A stretch of 64,000 nt of DNA from Alphaproteobacteria bacterium (GTDB taxonomy: Bacteria > Pseudomonadota > Alphaproteobacteria > Puniceispirillales > Puniceispirillaceae): the NCBI GenBank assembly GCA_016779005.1, contig JADHOL010000001.1:62001-126000 (forward strand). The letters run 5' to 3'. A model generated the notes under the pieces. It made no database searches. It had not been told where the DNA came from and saw only the letters and a program-made list of their open reading frames with translations. Made by a program: the position numbers and the translations under genes. Shown in pieces: positions 7,951 to 16,455 of this stretch (positions within the stretch are counted from its first letter, which is position 1; each line of letters begins with the position of its first letter).

Positions 7951-9147
7951 ATGTGTTACAAATTTATGAATCAATTCCATGTTCTGCTTTATAAACCGTT
8001 CTTACATTTATTTATAGCACTTATAATTACTTTAATAGGTAGCGTAAATCAGTCCTCATTCGGACATGAAATCACCCCAGCCATTGCTGAGGTATCATTT
8101 AAAGAAGATTCAGTTCAGATTGATATTACGCTTTCGGTTGAGCTGTTTTTGGCAGATATTGATGCCTCCTCTGCGAGTGATACAAATGAAACAGAAAAGT
8201 CAGATATTTATGATGCGTTGCGAGGGCGCAATGGCGAGGAAATAAAGCAGTTATTTACAAATAGATATTCTTCTTTTTCTGATCTCATTACATTGCGCTC
8301 ACAACAACAAGTGCTACCCGCGCAATTAGCATCTATATTAGTAGTTGAAAATGATACTGTTATATACCCGCGTGAGAGTAGAATTACATTAATTGCGCCG
8401 ATTAATAAGGATGATACGCAAATTGAATTTGGGTGGGATAAAAGATTAGGCCCGCTTATTATCAGGCAAGTATCAGATAGTGTTACTGACATACCAGCTA
8501 AAACAGAGGACCAGCTCTATTCTGCGTACCTAGCTGCAGGGGAGCTAAGCGCGCCTATCCGTCGAGATGGAATTACTACTGTTTCTATCCCAGAATTAAT
8601 TGTGGATTATATTATTATCGGCTTTGAGCATATAATCCCAAAGGGCCTTGATCATATTTTATTTGTTCTTGGATTGTTTTTATTTGCAACACAGTTTTCC
8701 CAGCTAGCGGCCCAGATTTCTTTATTTACTATCGCGCATACCATCACGCTTGCATTAGCTAGCCTCAGCATTGTCTCTGTGCCATCCAGCATCGTTGAGC
8801 CGCTTATCGCATTATCCATAAGTTACGTAGCATTAGAGACCTTGTGGCATAGGCGCATAGGCTGGTCACGGCTTACTATAATCTTTGGATTTGGTTTGTT
8901 GCACGGGCTTGGATTTGCATCTGTTCTATTAGAGATAGGCCTTAGTCCACACCATTTTATCACCAGCCTTATTGCATTTAATGTCGGTGTGGAGCTTGGT
9001 CAGATTGCAGTATTATTAATAGCATATCTTCTCGTTGGTAAATGGTTTTCAAAACGCCGATATTATCGCTCTTTCATACAAATCCCAGCATCCCTAATTA
9101 TTGCGTCGATAGGGGCGTGGTGGTTTATTGAGCGCACCTTTTTATAG
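7951..9147 (+). CDS. HupE/UreJ-family membrane protein (probable nickel/metal permease)
   Basis: This 398-residue protein starts with a signal-like hydrophobic segment, then a periplasmic domain of roughly 180 residues (HEITPAIAEVSF opening), then a C-terminal membrane domain of about six helices. The membrane part carries the HupE/UreJ motif G-L-D-H-x-L-F-V-L-G-L (IPKGLDHILFVLGLF) and the second motif FTIAHTITLALA, whose His and Asp residues are thought to take part in Ni2+ transport. The longer architecture with a periplasmic domain matches the HupE_UreJ_2 subgroup. Pairing with the divergent DUF4198 gene suggests a metal-uptake pair; no hydrogenase or urease genes are nearby to identify the enzyme served. 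An alternative start is ATG 7966. Confidence 0.75.
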   Translation: MCYKFMNQFHVLLYKPFLHLFIALIITLIGSVNQSSFGHEITPAIAEVSFKEDSVQIDITLSVELFLADIDASSASDTNETEKSDIYDALRGRNGEEIKQLFTNRYSSFSDLITLRSQQQVLPAQLASILVVENDTVIYPRESRITLIAPINKDDTQIEFGWDKRLGPLIIRQVSDSVTDIPAKTEDQLYSAYLAAGELSAPIRRDGITTVSIPELIVDYIIIGFEHIIPKGLDHILFVLGLFLFATQFSQLAAQISLFTIAHTITLALASLSIVSVPSSIVEPLIALSISYVALETLWHRRIGWSRLTIIFGFGLLHGLGFASVLLEIGLSPHHFITSLIAFNVGVELGQIAVLLIAYLLVGKWFSKRRYYRSFIQIPASLIIASIGAWWFIERTFL

Positions 9148-9167
9148 CACGTAATGTGAGGCATAAA

Positions 9168-9195
9168 AAAAGAGGTGGTATAAACCACCTCTTTT
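9168..9195. terminator. bidirectional Rho-independent terminator
   Basis: A perfect 12-bp stem, AAAAGAGGTGGT (9168-9179) with ACCACCTCTTTT (9184-9195), has the 4-base loop ATAA. It ends in T on the plus strand and, because of the A-run before it, in T on the minus strand too. It sits between the convergent HupE-like and DUF1127 genes and can serve both. Confidence 0.9.
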
Positions 9196-9222
9196 AACGC
9201 GTTAGTATATGGAGGAAAATTA

Positions 9223-9426
9223 CTAAGCTGCGTTTTCGTTCTGAATATTGGTGTTGGAAACCATTTTTTCAGAAACAAATTCTGGGATTTGGCCTCTCAC
9301 GATACCAATATCTGCTAATGTGTAATCATCTAGACCATTTAGGGCTCGGCACGCATTTGAGTATTCGAGCCAAGATAAATATTTAGAGACAATAGCATTA
9401 TTTTTAAGATTATTTAGAACGGACAT
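9223..9426 (-). CDS. DUF1127 small protein
   Basis: This 67-residue protein carries the DUF1127 core, an Arg and Leu followed by LDDYTLADIGIVRGQI (family pattern LsdheLkDIGlsR..I). DUF1127 proteins are small alphaproteobacterial regulators linked to phosphate, carbon and RNA-turnover control; which role applies here is not visible. The C-terminus is Asn/Glu-rich. A GAGCTC-type purine stretch lies just before the start codon. It is a stand-alone gene with its own terminator and a long AT-rich upstream region. Confidence 0.82.
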   Translation of the reverse strand: MSVLNNLKNNAIVSKYLSWLEYSNACRALNGLDDYTLADIGIVRGQIPEFVSEKMVSNTNIQNENAA

Positions 9427-9782
9427 TTTTGAGCTCCTACATGAGAAAAAAGTGAAAAGTGGGTAAATCGTTTTGGGAACAATTATATATAGATAATATA
9501 TAATACCTGTATTGGAAAAAGTAAATATAAAAGAAACAATAAAAAAAATAAAAAATTATATATTAAAAATAGTATCAATTGAGTAATAAAATACCAAAAT
9601 AAGTAACAAAAATAATATAAAAAATTAGTAATTCTTCTTTATAAACTGTTTATTTCGAAATAAGAAATAAATATACAGAACTAAAGGGAATCTTGATGCT
9701 TGGTTTTGATTTAATTGAAAAGATTATGTGTTTAGGCTATGTTGCATAACGTTACGTAATATAGGATGTGTTGGGGTATGAT
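9427..9782. other. 356-bp AT-rich intergenic region
   Basis: This is the only gap over 300 bp in the window. It separates the divergent DUF1127 and DUF2842-like genes and is extremely AT-rich with long A-runs and TATA-like stretches (for example around 9486-9507 and 9540-9575), so it could hold promoters for both genes. No coding frame, tRNA, sharp hairpin or repeat was recognised, and individual -10/-35 boxes cannot be picked out safely on this background. Confidence 0.6.
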
Positions 9783-9986
9783 ATGAAACGTTGGCGACAT
9801 TTGCTGGTTGCATTATTGGTTGTTCCAGCATTAACGCTTTATATTATAGCGGCAATGGTGCTGTCGCAGTATATAACTGGTTTTTCGGGTGTGATTGATT
9901 TGGTGTATTATATTATAGCCGGATTAGCTTGGATTCCAGGGGCAGCTATCGTCATAAGATGGCTTGCTGATAATGAGGCGCACTAA
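9783..9986 (+). CDS. small membrane protein, DUF2842-like
   Basis: This protein of about 67 residues has two hydrophobic helices. The second helix and tail, YYIIAGLAWIPGAAIVIRWL, match the pattern of alphaproteobacterial DUF2842 proteins (AGLaW.lP...lirWm). The function of that family is unknown. I prefer ATG 9783 because GGGG lies 6 bp upstream; a GTG at 9768 is also in frame. It stands alone, followed by 90 bp of non-coding sequence before the SprT-like gene. Confidence 0.6.
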   Translation: MKRWRHLLVALLVVPALTLYIIAAMVLSQYITGFSGVIDLVYYIIAGLAWIPGAAIVIRWLADNEAH

Positions 9987-10076
9987 ATAATATAACATCT
10001 GGAATAATGTAACGAGTGAATATTTTCCATATTTAGGTATCTGGTTTGTGCAGAATCTAGTTTAAAACCATGGTCA

Positions 10077-10556
10077 ATGGGGTTGTTTAACATCAGTTCG
10101 AGATTGGGTATGTTCGGTAAAACAGAAAAAAGGCCATTAAAAAATATCTCAGATGTTGCGTATCAATTATTTAGCCAGCATGGTCTAGAGAATTGGAGCT
10201 TTCGGTTTGACTATGCCAAATCGCGCGCAGGAATGTGCGATTATTCTAAAAAAGTAATCTCAATTTCCAGACGCTACGCCAGAACAGCCAGCCAATCACA
10301 AATTGAAAATACGCTATTGCATGAAATCGCGCATGCTCTTGTGGGTCACTCTCACGGTCATGATGCCATCTGGAAGTCCAAAGCGTTAGAGATTGGCTGC
10401 GATGGAAAGCGATGTCATAACCTTGTTTTCTCCACACCTAAATGGAAAATGCACTGTCCAAAGGGTTGTTTTTCAGCCCCTCGTCATCGAAGAAAAGAAA
10501 ATTTAATGTGCGGTATCTGCCATAGTCCTGTGCTTTATTCGAGTAACGATGTTTGA
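10077..10556 (+). CDS. SprT-like zinc metalloprotease domain protein
   Basis: This 159-residue protein contains the metalloprotease motif HEIAH followed by a third histidine (LLHEIAHALVGHSHGHDAIW) and then a C-terminal cysteine-rich zinc ribbon (C-P-K-G-C ... C-G-I-C). This matches the SprT-like family, related to the DNA-protein-crosslink protease Spartan; bacterial substrates are mostly unknown. The start is uncertain: ATG 10077 has no clear ribosome site, and an ATG at 10110 would drop 11 residues. It overlaps the next gene by 8 bp, so the two are probably translated together. Confidence 0.75.
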   Translation: MGLFNISSRLGMFGKTEKRPLKNISDVAYQLFSQHGLENWSFRFDYAKSRAGMCDYSKKVISISRRYARTASQSQIENTLLHEIAHALVGHSHGHDAIWKSKALEIGCDGKRCHNLVFSTPKWKMHCPKGCFSAPRHRRKENLMCGICHSPVLYSSNDV

Positions 10557-11169
10557 GATTAATGAGCAGAAAAAACAAAAAATAGAGAGTTGTTTAGCTC
10601 AACTATCAATGCTGGACAGGCAAATAGTATCTACTCCTTATTTTACCAATATTGAAATATCCAGCCTCATTAAATATTGTAGCCAAATCACCTTCAGAGA
10701 AGTAAACTCAATAACCAAGACAGGGGTTACCCAAGATTTTTCTGTTTGTTTTCCAGCGCCAAAAACAGGGGCAATGAGAAAATGCATAAACCATTTTAAT
10801 GCGATGTTTGCCCTGTCGGGCATCCAGCATTATTTCAGCGCGCCTATGAGTTTCAACGATATTGCGGCACAACATTATAAAAAAGGCTCTAATGGAATAG
10901 GAATTCATAGAGACGGGCTTCGCTACCGTGATCTCGTTTTAATAATTTGTCTTTCAGGACGCTCAGAATTATTTACCGCTGATAATCGTGAAGGGATGGG
11001 CGCTCAACTTATCGATGACACGCCTGGCACACTGGTAATGATGAGCGGACCCGGCTTTAAAAATTTAAGTGACCCCAAAAGCCGTCCGATGCATGGGGTT
11101 AGAAACATAACAGAAGGACGACTTTCGCTGGGTCTTAGATGTGATAGCAAGAAATCAAATTTTGATTAG
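10549..11169 (+). CDS. putative 2-oxoglutarate/Fe(II) dioxygenase (AlkB-like)
   Basis: I do not recognise this 206-residue protein at family level, but it shows the double-stranded beta-helix iron-site pattern: H-x-D in GIHRDGLRYRDLVL, a distal His in RPMHGVRN, and an Arg a few residues later in RLSLGLR that could bind 2-oxoglutarate. The order and spacing, including PGTLVMMSGPG before the distal His, resemble AlkB-type nucleic-acid demethylases. It overlaps the SprT-like gene by 8 bp and the convergent hpf by 4 bp. The role could be DNA/RNA alkylation repair or protein hydroxylation; the sequence does not settle which. Confidence 0.5.
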   Translation: MFEINEQKKQKIESCLAQLSMLDRQIVSTPYFTNIEISSLIKYCSQITFREVNSITKTGVTQDFSVCFPAPKTGAMRKCINHFNAMFALSGIQHYFSAPMSFNDIAAQHYKKGSNGIGIHRDGLRYRDLVLIICLSGRSELFTADNREGMGAQLIDDTPGTLVMMSGPGFKNLSDPKSRPMHGVRNITEGRLSLGLRCDSKKSNFD

Positions 11170-11810
11170 ATGTCACCACGATTTCCGCGAGGGTCAACCC
11201 ACGCAATCATATTATCATTCCGCTTATATACAAGGTTCAGGCCAAGGTGGCTTGCATTCCTGAACATCAAGCAGGGCTCGTCTGATAATTCAAGCTGCAT
11301 AACAGCTTGTTCCACCGTTAATAGCTCTACCTCGTATGATAATTGCGCGATTATGGGCAAAGCATCACTGTCTTTATAGGATGTATCAATATCTGTATTG
11401 CTATTTGGCGTTTCTGTTGAAAGAGGAGGCTCAGTGTTTGATGCGGCACTCTCATATATAGATAAAGACGCTGTGATTGTTTGTTCTGCTACTTCCTGTT
11501 CGGTTAAATTATTTCTGTGGCTTTTTAATCTTCGTTTGTGCCTTCTAAGGCGCTTTTCTGCATGAGAGAGAGCCGCATCAAGAGCGATATGCGCATCTCG
11601 CGTGTCGTGACCGGTAGATTCAAGATCTATTCGTTTTGTTAAATTAACTTTTGTTTTTACGGTAAATCCTGCAAGTGTTTTCTCAAGGGTGACAGCAGCA
11701 GCAATAGCATCTGCAAAATATTTATTTACAACATCCTGCAACCCATCTTCAGCATGGCGCTGAAACGCAGCGCCTGTTTCGATATTTTTTCCGCTTATCT
11801 TAATATCCAT
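11166..11810 (-). CDS. hpf: ribosome hibernation-promoting factor, long form
   Basis: This protein of about 214 residues has two parts. The N-terminal S30AE/RaiA domain (MDIKISGKNIETG to about residue 100, ending in the basic stretch RLRRHKRRLKSH) binds the 30S decoding region. The C-terminal dimerisation domain (VEQAVMQLELSDEPCLMFRN, then LNLVYKRNDNMIAWVDP) joins two ribosomes into 100S particles. They are linked by a variable Ser/Thr-rich region. ATG 11810 is chosen because GGAG lies 6 bp upstream; a longer frame would add seven residues without a ribosome site. The last codons overlap the end of the opposing oxygenase gene. Confidence 0.9.
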   Translation of the reverse strand: MDIKISGKNIETGAAFQRHAEDGLQDVVNKYFADAIAAAVTLEKTLAGFTVKTKVNLTKRIDLESTGHDTRDAHIALDAALSHAEKRLRRHKRRLKSHRNNLTEQEVAEQTITASLSIYESAASNTEPPLSTETPNSNTDIDTSYKDSDALPIIAQLSYEVELLTVEQAVMQLELSDEPCLMFRNASHLGLNLVYKRNDNMIAWVDPRGNRGDI

Positions 11811-11879
11811 CTGAATCTCCTCTCTTGGCAAATCTTGACAAATTATTGTATTTACAAATACATCACCTACTAATTCTTG

Positions 11880-11960
11880 TGACCTTTTTTTGGTCTAATT
11901 TTTTTGGTCAATTCTTCTGTTATTTTCTTTTGGCATTCTGTTTTGGCAATTTCTCCTTCC
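11880..11960. repeat. degenerate T-rich/TTTTGG repeats upstream of hpf
   Basis: The 251-bp gap between hpf and the upstream dehydratase-like gene contains about five worn copies of a 13-15-bp unit built on TTTTTTGGTC/TTTTGGCA (plus-strand reading), roughly 11883-11952. Read on the hpf strand the units are NNTTGACCAAAA-like, similar in flavour to the TTAGNCAAA words before soeA. Confidence 0.45.
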
Positions 11961-12061
11961 CCGTTTAAATTTTGTATTAAAATTAGTGTTACTTATTTAG
12001 GAACTGACTGCAATAGCCATAAAAGATTACCTCAAAGATTTGGTTTCTGCTTAATGCTTGG

Positions 12062-13036
12062 TTAGCTGGTGGCGGTTTTTTGCAGAATAGACGCAAAAAC
12101 TGTTTCATCCACATTTCCGCCTGACAATAGTACAACCACGTCGCTACCAAGCGGCTCAAACCCTTTTTTGAGCGCTGATGCAAATGCAACCGCGCCGCCT
12201 GGTTCCACCACAAGTTTAAAATAATGGAAAGCGGCTCTCATGGCATCGCGCACCTCATCATCACTAACAGCAAACCCGCCAGTTACTAATCGTTTGGCGA
12301 TTTCAAATGGCAATTCCCCTGGCGCGGGGGTTACAATTGCATCACATATTGAGTGATTGCCAGCAGGGTTAGATAGAATTTTATGTGCAGCAAGGGAGCG
12401 CTTCATATCATCAAACCCAATCGGCTCTGCTGCAAAAATTTTGCAATTAGGAAATTTATCTGTAACGGCAATCGCTGTCCCAGCAATCAGGCCACCACCA
12501 CCGCAACATACGATAAGCTGTGATGGATTAATGTTATTCTCTTCACATTGCTGTGTAATCTCAATACCAGCTGTTCCTTGACCCGCTATTACCCTCTCAT
12601 CGTTATAGGGGGGTATTAAATGGGCATTCATCTGCGTTTGAAGCCTCTCTCCAATCTCCTCACGGTTTTCGTTTTCTCTATCATAAAGATGAATATTAGC
12701 GCCAAAGGAAGCAGTTGCTTGCCGCTTTGACATCGGGGCATCAGAGGGCATGATTACGGTTGCATCACGTCCAGAAAGTAACGCATTGAGGGCAATTGCT
12801 TGTGCATGATTTCCAGATGAATAAGCAAGGACAGGGGCCCCGTCATCTGCAAGTGTTGAAATGGCATTACAGGCCCCTCTAAATTTGAAAGACCCTGTTC
12901 GTTGCAGCATTTCGCACTTAACCCAAAGTCGGAAACCAAGAGATTGATTTAGTCTATCAGAAGTTATCAAAGGCGTTCTGATAACATCATTTTTAATGTT
13001 CTGATAAGCGGTATTAATTTGGTTAATAGTAATCAT
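12062..13036 (-). CDS. threonine/serine dehydratase-like PLP enzyme
   Basis: This fold-type-II PLP enzyme of about 324 residues has the Schiff-base lysine in GSFKFRGA, the YSSGNHAQA substrate loop, the glycine-rich phosphate site CCGGGGLIAG and the C-terminal LLSGGNVD. It has no ACT regulatory domain, which puts it with catabolic threonine ammonia-lyases and serine racemases (deaminating Thr or Ser to a 2-oxoacid and ammonia). It is distinct from the ACT-containing ilvA-type gene at 26.8 kb. I place the start at ATG 13036 since the family begins near the IRTPLITS region and the longer frame would run into the dapA leader. It is divergent from dapA. Confidence 0.8.
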   Translation of the reverse strand: MITINQINTAYQNIKNDVIRTPLITSDRLNQSLGFRLWVKCEMLQRTGSFKFRGACNAISTLADDGAPVLAYSSGNHAQAIALNALLSGRDATVIMPSDAPMSKRQATASFGANIHLYDRENENREEIGERLQTQMNAHLIPPYNDERVIAGQGTAGIEITQQCEENNINPSQLIVCCGGGGLIAGTAIAVTDKFPNCKIFAAEPIGFDDMKRSLAAHKILSNPAGNHSICDAIVTPAPGELPFEIAKRLVTGGFAVSDDEVRDAMRAAFHYFKLVVEPGGAVAFASALKKGFEPLGSDVVVLLSGGNVDETVFASILQKTATS

Positions 13037-13156
13037 AATGCCGATATATCCTGAGGGCGATGTGAAAAACGGTTGTGACCTTGTTTTATCATGCATTTTG
13101 TAATATTTTCGTCAAATATTATAGAGCTGCTTATCCATTTAAAAAAGGAAATCATT

Positions 13157-14056
13157 ATGGCTGGTATTATTCCAGAACTTCCATTCAAGGGCGTGAATAC
13201 AGCGCTGATAACGCCGTTTAAAGATGGACAGATAGATAAACCAGCCCTTGTTAAGATTGTGAACTGGCAGATTGAACAAGGCGTGCATGGTCTGGTTCCT
13301 GTCGGCACCACAGGAGAATCGCCAACGCTTTCCCATGAAGAGCATGATGAAGTAATTGAAATCACAGTTGCAGAGGCGGCAGGACGTGTGCCAGTAATTG
13401 CAGGTGCAGGCTCGAATAATACGCTAGAGGCTGTGCGTCTTGCAAAGCATGCAGAGAAGGTTGGCGCAGATGCAGTTCTTATTGTATCTCCTTATTATAA
13501 TAAACCAACCCAAGCAGGTCTAAAGGCTCATTTTACCGCGATTGCGAATGAGCTGTCATCCATACCGCTGATTATTTATGATATTCCAGGCAGGTCAATC
13601 GTAAGGGTAGAAGATACCCTTTTGGCTGAGTTAGCAGAGCATAAGAATATTGTTGGTATTAAAGATGCAACAGGGGATACTGGCAGACCAGCCAGACTTT
13701 GCAATTTGATTGGGGAGGAATTCTGTCAGCTATCTGGTGATGATGCGACGGCATTTTCCTACCTTGCGTCTGGTGGTCATGGCATGATTTCGGTTGTCAG
13801 TAATATTGCGCCAAAATTATATGCAGATATGTATAATGCTTTCTCCTCTGGTGAGCTAAAAACTGGGATGGCCCTAAATAAAAAATTAATGCCGCTTCAT
13901 GACGGCCTGTTTTGCGAAGCAAGCCCGGGGCCTGTTAAGTATGCAGCAGAGCGTCTGGGGCTATGCAGCTCTGAGGTACGGTTGCCGTTGGTTTCTATTT
14001 CGGCAGATGCCAAGCGTGTGGTAGATAGCGCTTTGGCTTTTGCTGGGTTAGTGTAA
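13157..14056 (+). CDS. dapA: 4-hydroxy-tetrahydrodipicolinate synthase
   Basis: This 299-residue TIM-barrel aldolase condenses pyruvate and aspartate semialdehyde in lysine and peptidoglycan precursor synthesis. Visible hallmarks are GVNTALITPFKDGQID, the GTTGESPTLS substrate loop, SPYYNKPTQAG, and the Schiff-base lysine in IVGIKDATGD. The start is ATG 13157, with AAAGGAA 6 bp upstream. It is followed closely by smpB (22 bp), an order common in alphaproteobacteria. Confidence 0.95.
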   Translation: MAGIIPELPFKGVNTALITPFKDGQIDKPALVKIVNWQIEQGVHGLVPVGTTGESPTLSHEEHDEVIEITVAEAAGRVPVIAGAGSNNTLEAVRLAKHAEKVGADAVLIVSPYYNKPTQAGLKAHFTAIANELSSIPLIIYDIPGRSIVRVEDTLLAELAEHKNIVGIKDATGDTGRPARLCNLIGEEFCQLSGDDATAFSYLASGGHGMISVVSNIAPKLYADMYNAFSSGELKTGMALNKKLMPLHDGLFCEASPGPVKYAAERLGLCSSEVRLPLVSISADAKRVVDSALAFAGLV

Positions 14057-14078
14057 CTCTTTAATCTAGGTGAAGAAC

Positions 14079-14534
14079 GTGTCAAATATAACAGGCCGCG
14101 TTGCTGAAAATCGACGCGCGCGCCATGATTACCAAATTGAAGAGACAGTAGAGGCAGGCCTTATACTGACAGGAAGCGAGGTTAAATCCTTGCGGTCTGG
14201 TAGGGCCTCCATTGCAGAATCCTATGCTAGTGAGGAAAATGGAAATCTTGTACTAATCAATGCGAATATACCTATTTATCCTGCAGCAAGAGAAAACCAT
14301 GAGCCAAAGCGTATGCGCACGCTTTTGATGAAGGCAAAAGAAAGAGATAAATATCTAGATATGATACGCCGCGATGGATATACGCTGGTTCCTCTATCTC
14401 TTTATTTTAATCAAAAGGGGGTTGCTAAGCTTTCTATTGGTCTTGCTAAAGGCCGAAAAAAACATGATAAGCGAGAAGCCAGTAAACAGCGTGATTGGGA
14501 ACGTCAAAAACACAGGCTACTCAAAGAACACTAA
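14079..14534 (+). CDS. smpB: SsrA-binding protein SmpB
   Basis: This 151-residue OB-fold partner of tmRNA is needed for rescue of stalled ribosomes. It shows the family motifs [31 protein letters not shown] and the basic C-terminal tail [18 protein letters not shown] that inserts in the mRNA channel. I take GTG 14079 as start because AGGTGA lies 5 bp before it; a GTG at 14070 would add three residues. The gene's stop abuts the convergent uracil-DNA glycosylase gene directly. The tmRNA gene itself is not in the window. Confidence 0.95.
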   Translation: MSNITGRVAENRRARHDYQIEETVEAGLILTGSEVKSLRSGRASIAESYASEENGNLVLINANIPIYPAARENHEPKRMRTLLMKAKERDKYLDMIRRDGYTLVPLSLYFNQKGVAKLSIGLAKGRKKHDKREASKQRDWERQKHRLLKEH

Positions 14535-15185
14535 TTACTTAATCAGATGCGTCAGCTTGATAAAAACATCATCAAACATAGGCTGTGTAAGACGTCCTGT
14601 ATTCACATTATATCGCGAACAATGATAGGAATTCAACAGGGATAAATCTGGTTTGATTTTGTGTGATTTGCAATGAGAAAAAAGATGGTCTTTGGCAGGT
14701 AATTTAAAATGTCGGATTAGTGTATCATGCGCAATTCTGCCAAGACAAAGAATTACTTTTAACTGGTGCATTCGCTCAAGCTCGGTTGATAGGAACGGGC
14801 GACAATTATTTATCTCAAGGCCAATAGGTTTATTTTGCGGCGGCACACACCGCACTGCATTTGCTATTCTAACATTTATTAACGAGAGAGTGTCATTTCC
14901 ATTTGGGTCGTAATTTCCAGAGGCAAAGCCATGAGATATGAGTGTCTGATAGAGTGTGTCGCCTGCAAAATCACCTGTAAATGGCCTGCCGGTTCTGTTT
15001 GCACCTCGCAGTCCCGGTGCAAGTCCTAAAATAAGAATTTCAGCATTAATACTGCCAAAAGAAGGCACTGGGGCATTATGCCAGTTTGGATTATCTTGTC
15101 TTGATTTATCCAAGAATGCTACGAGTCTTGGGCAGTTGCTGCAAGAAACAGGCGCAACATAATCAAGTTTTGGGTTTAAATGCAT
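14535..15185 (-). CDS. uracil-DNA glycosylase family 5 (UDGb-like)
   Basis: This protein of about 216 residues removes uracil or related deaminated bases from DNA. Evidence: an N-terminal C-x2-C and a later C-x14-C pair that would hold a [4Fe-4S] cluster, motif 1 GLAPGLRGANRTGRPFTGD, and the C-terminal signature YHCSRYNVNTGRLTQPMFDD. These fit family 5 (UDGb), which lacks the Asp/Asn general base of other families. The usual HPS of motif 2 is HCS here. The second of two closely spaced ATGs (15185) has AAGAG at good distance. It stands alone, convergent with smpB. Confidence 0.82.
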   Translation of the reverse strand: MHLNPKLDYVAPVSCSNCPRLVAFLDKSRQDNPNWHNAPVPSFGSINAEILILGLAPGLRGANRTGRPFTGDFAGDTLYQTLISHGFASGNYDPNGNDTLSLINVRIANAVRCVPPQNKPIGLEINNCRPFLSTELERMHQLKVILCLGRIAHDTLIRHFKLPAKDHLFSHCKSHKIKPDLSLLNSYHCSRYNVNTGRLTQPMFDDVFIKLTHLIK

Positions 15186-15405
15186 GTGCATCTCTTTTAC
15201 TAATTACAATTTCTATTTTGTATCAACACAACTTAACACCGTCCCTAAAATAACGATAGATATATGATTTCAAAGCTAAAATAGACTAGAAATACATAAA
15301 TTTTATTGAATGTGAATTATCACGCATATTTGTTGGACTAGCTGCCAGAAAAAGAATAAAAAATAATAGTGCTGACACACACATTTATTTCTGAGCTGAG
15401 GTTAT

Positions 15406-15906
15406 ATGAATAAGATACTTGTAGGGATTGGCGGTAATCTTATCCCAGAGGGATATTCATCACTTCAGGATGGATTAGATGCCGCTATAGAGATGTTGGA
15501 GAAGTATGGGATTAGGGAGGTTCACTGCTCTTCATGGTATGAGACAAGTCCCGTGCCAAAATCAGACCAACCGTTATTTAGAAATGCCGTTTTCTCAGCT
15601 GTTACGGATGCAAACCCTCTGCAATTACTAGAGCGTTTAAACGATATAGAAGCTAGAATTGGGCGTGTGAGAACCACACGGAATGCGGCAAGGGTATTGG
15701 ATTTAGATATATTAGATTTTAATGCCCAGTTAGTTGATTTAGAGAATCTGACTATCCCTCATCCAAGGATGCATCTGCGGGCATTTGTGCTAATACCGTT
15801 GCAAGAAATCAGAGCGGATTATATTCACCCCGTTACAAAAAAGCCGATAATTTCACTGATTAATGACTTGCCAGATGAGCAGGAAATATCAAGATTGCTA
15901 GGCTAA
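15406..15906 (+). CDS. folK: HPPK: hydroxymethyldihydropteridine diphosphokinase
   Basis: This 166-residue folate-synthesis enzyme transfers pyrophosphate from ATP to 6-hydroxymethyl-7,8-dihydropterin. Family features are the N-terminal GIGGNL, SSWYETSPV, the LNDIEARIGRVRTTRNAARVLDLDIL catalytic stretch (cut here only by description: E-x-x-x-GR-R then D-x-D metal ligands) and IPHPRMHLRAFVLIPL. The start is an ATG after a GAGGTTAT ribosome site. It precedes rpoZ, from which it is separated by a promoter, so it is probably its own unit. Confidence 0.93.
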   Translation: MNKILVGIGGNLIPEGYSSLQDGLDAAIEMLEKYGIREVHCSSWYETSPVPKSDQPLFRNAVFSAVTDANPLQLLERLNDIEARIGRVRTTRNAARVLDLDILDFNAQLVDLENLTIPHPRMHLRAFVLIPLQEIRADYIHPVTKKPIISLINDLPDEQEISRLLG

Positions 15907-15971
15907 AATAAAAAGATAAAGGGGATGGTAATTCAAGAAAAAAACTGGTCCTTTAGGATGTAAACATTATC

Positions 15972-16000
15972 TTGTAAATTTGCAGTTTTTATGCTATAAT
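15972..16000 (+). promoter_or_regulatory. sigma-70 promoter for rpoZ
   Basis: TTGTAA (15972-15977) and a perfect TATAAT (15995-16000) are separated by 17 bp, 41 bp upstream of the rpoZ ATG. It is the clearest housekeeping-type promoter seen in the window and probably also drives rsh. Confidence 0.65.
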
Positions 16001-16041
16001 TCGCACTCAGATTTAGCCCTAATCGCAAGAGAGACACAAAT

Positions 16042-16455
16042 ATGGCACGAGTTACCGTAGAAGATTGTATTGAAAAAATCCCTAATCGGTTTGAATTAGT
16101 TCTTACAGCAGGTCAGCGCGCGCGTGCTATTCAAAAAGGTGAGAATCTTACAATCGATCGTGACAATGATAAAAATCCAGTTGTTGCCTTGCGCGAAATT
16201 GCAGCAGAAACAATTGATAAAGATAGAATACAGGATACTATCGTAAGAGGCCTTCAGAGATTGAATGAGCGAGAAGAAGAAATCGTATCTGATGAGGCTT
16301 CTGACGAGGCCCGAAACGAGATGGATGCGTTGGCATCGCAATATGAGGCCGATTTATATGGCGAGCAATCTGGAATGCAGGTTGGTCATTCTGATGACAT
16401 TGACTCAACAGGGTTTCAGGATGTGGATATAAATCTGTTAAATAATGACGATTAA
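16042..16455 (+). CDS. rpoZ: RNA polymerase omega subunit
   Basis: This 137-residue small subunit helps assemble RNA polymerase around beta-prime. The N-terminal [28 protein letters not shown] and [11 protein letters not shown] are the omega core. The acidic C-terminal tail (about residues 85-137) is longer than in E. coli, as is common in alphaproteobacteria. It precedes rsh, so the ppGpp synthetase and an RNA polymerase subunit are co-located, the usual arrangement. Confidence 0.95.
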   Translation: MARVTVEDCIEKIPNRFELVLTAGQRARAIQKGENLTIDRDNDKNPVVALREIAAETIDKDRIQDTIVRGLQRLNEREEEIVSDEASDEARNEMDALASQYEADLYGEQSGMQVGHSDDIDSTGFQDVDINLLNNDD

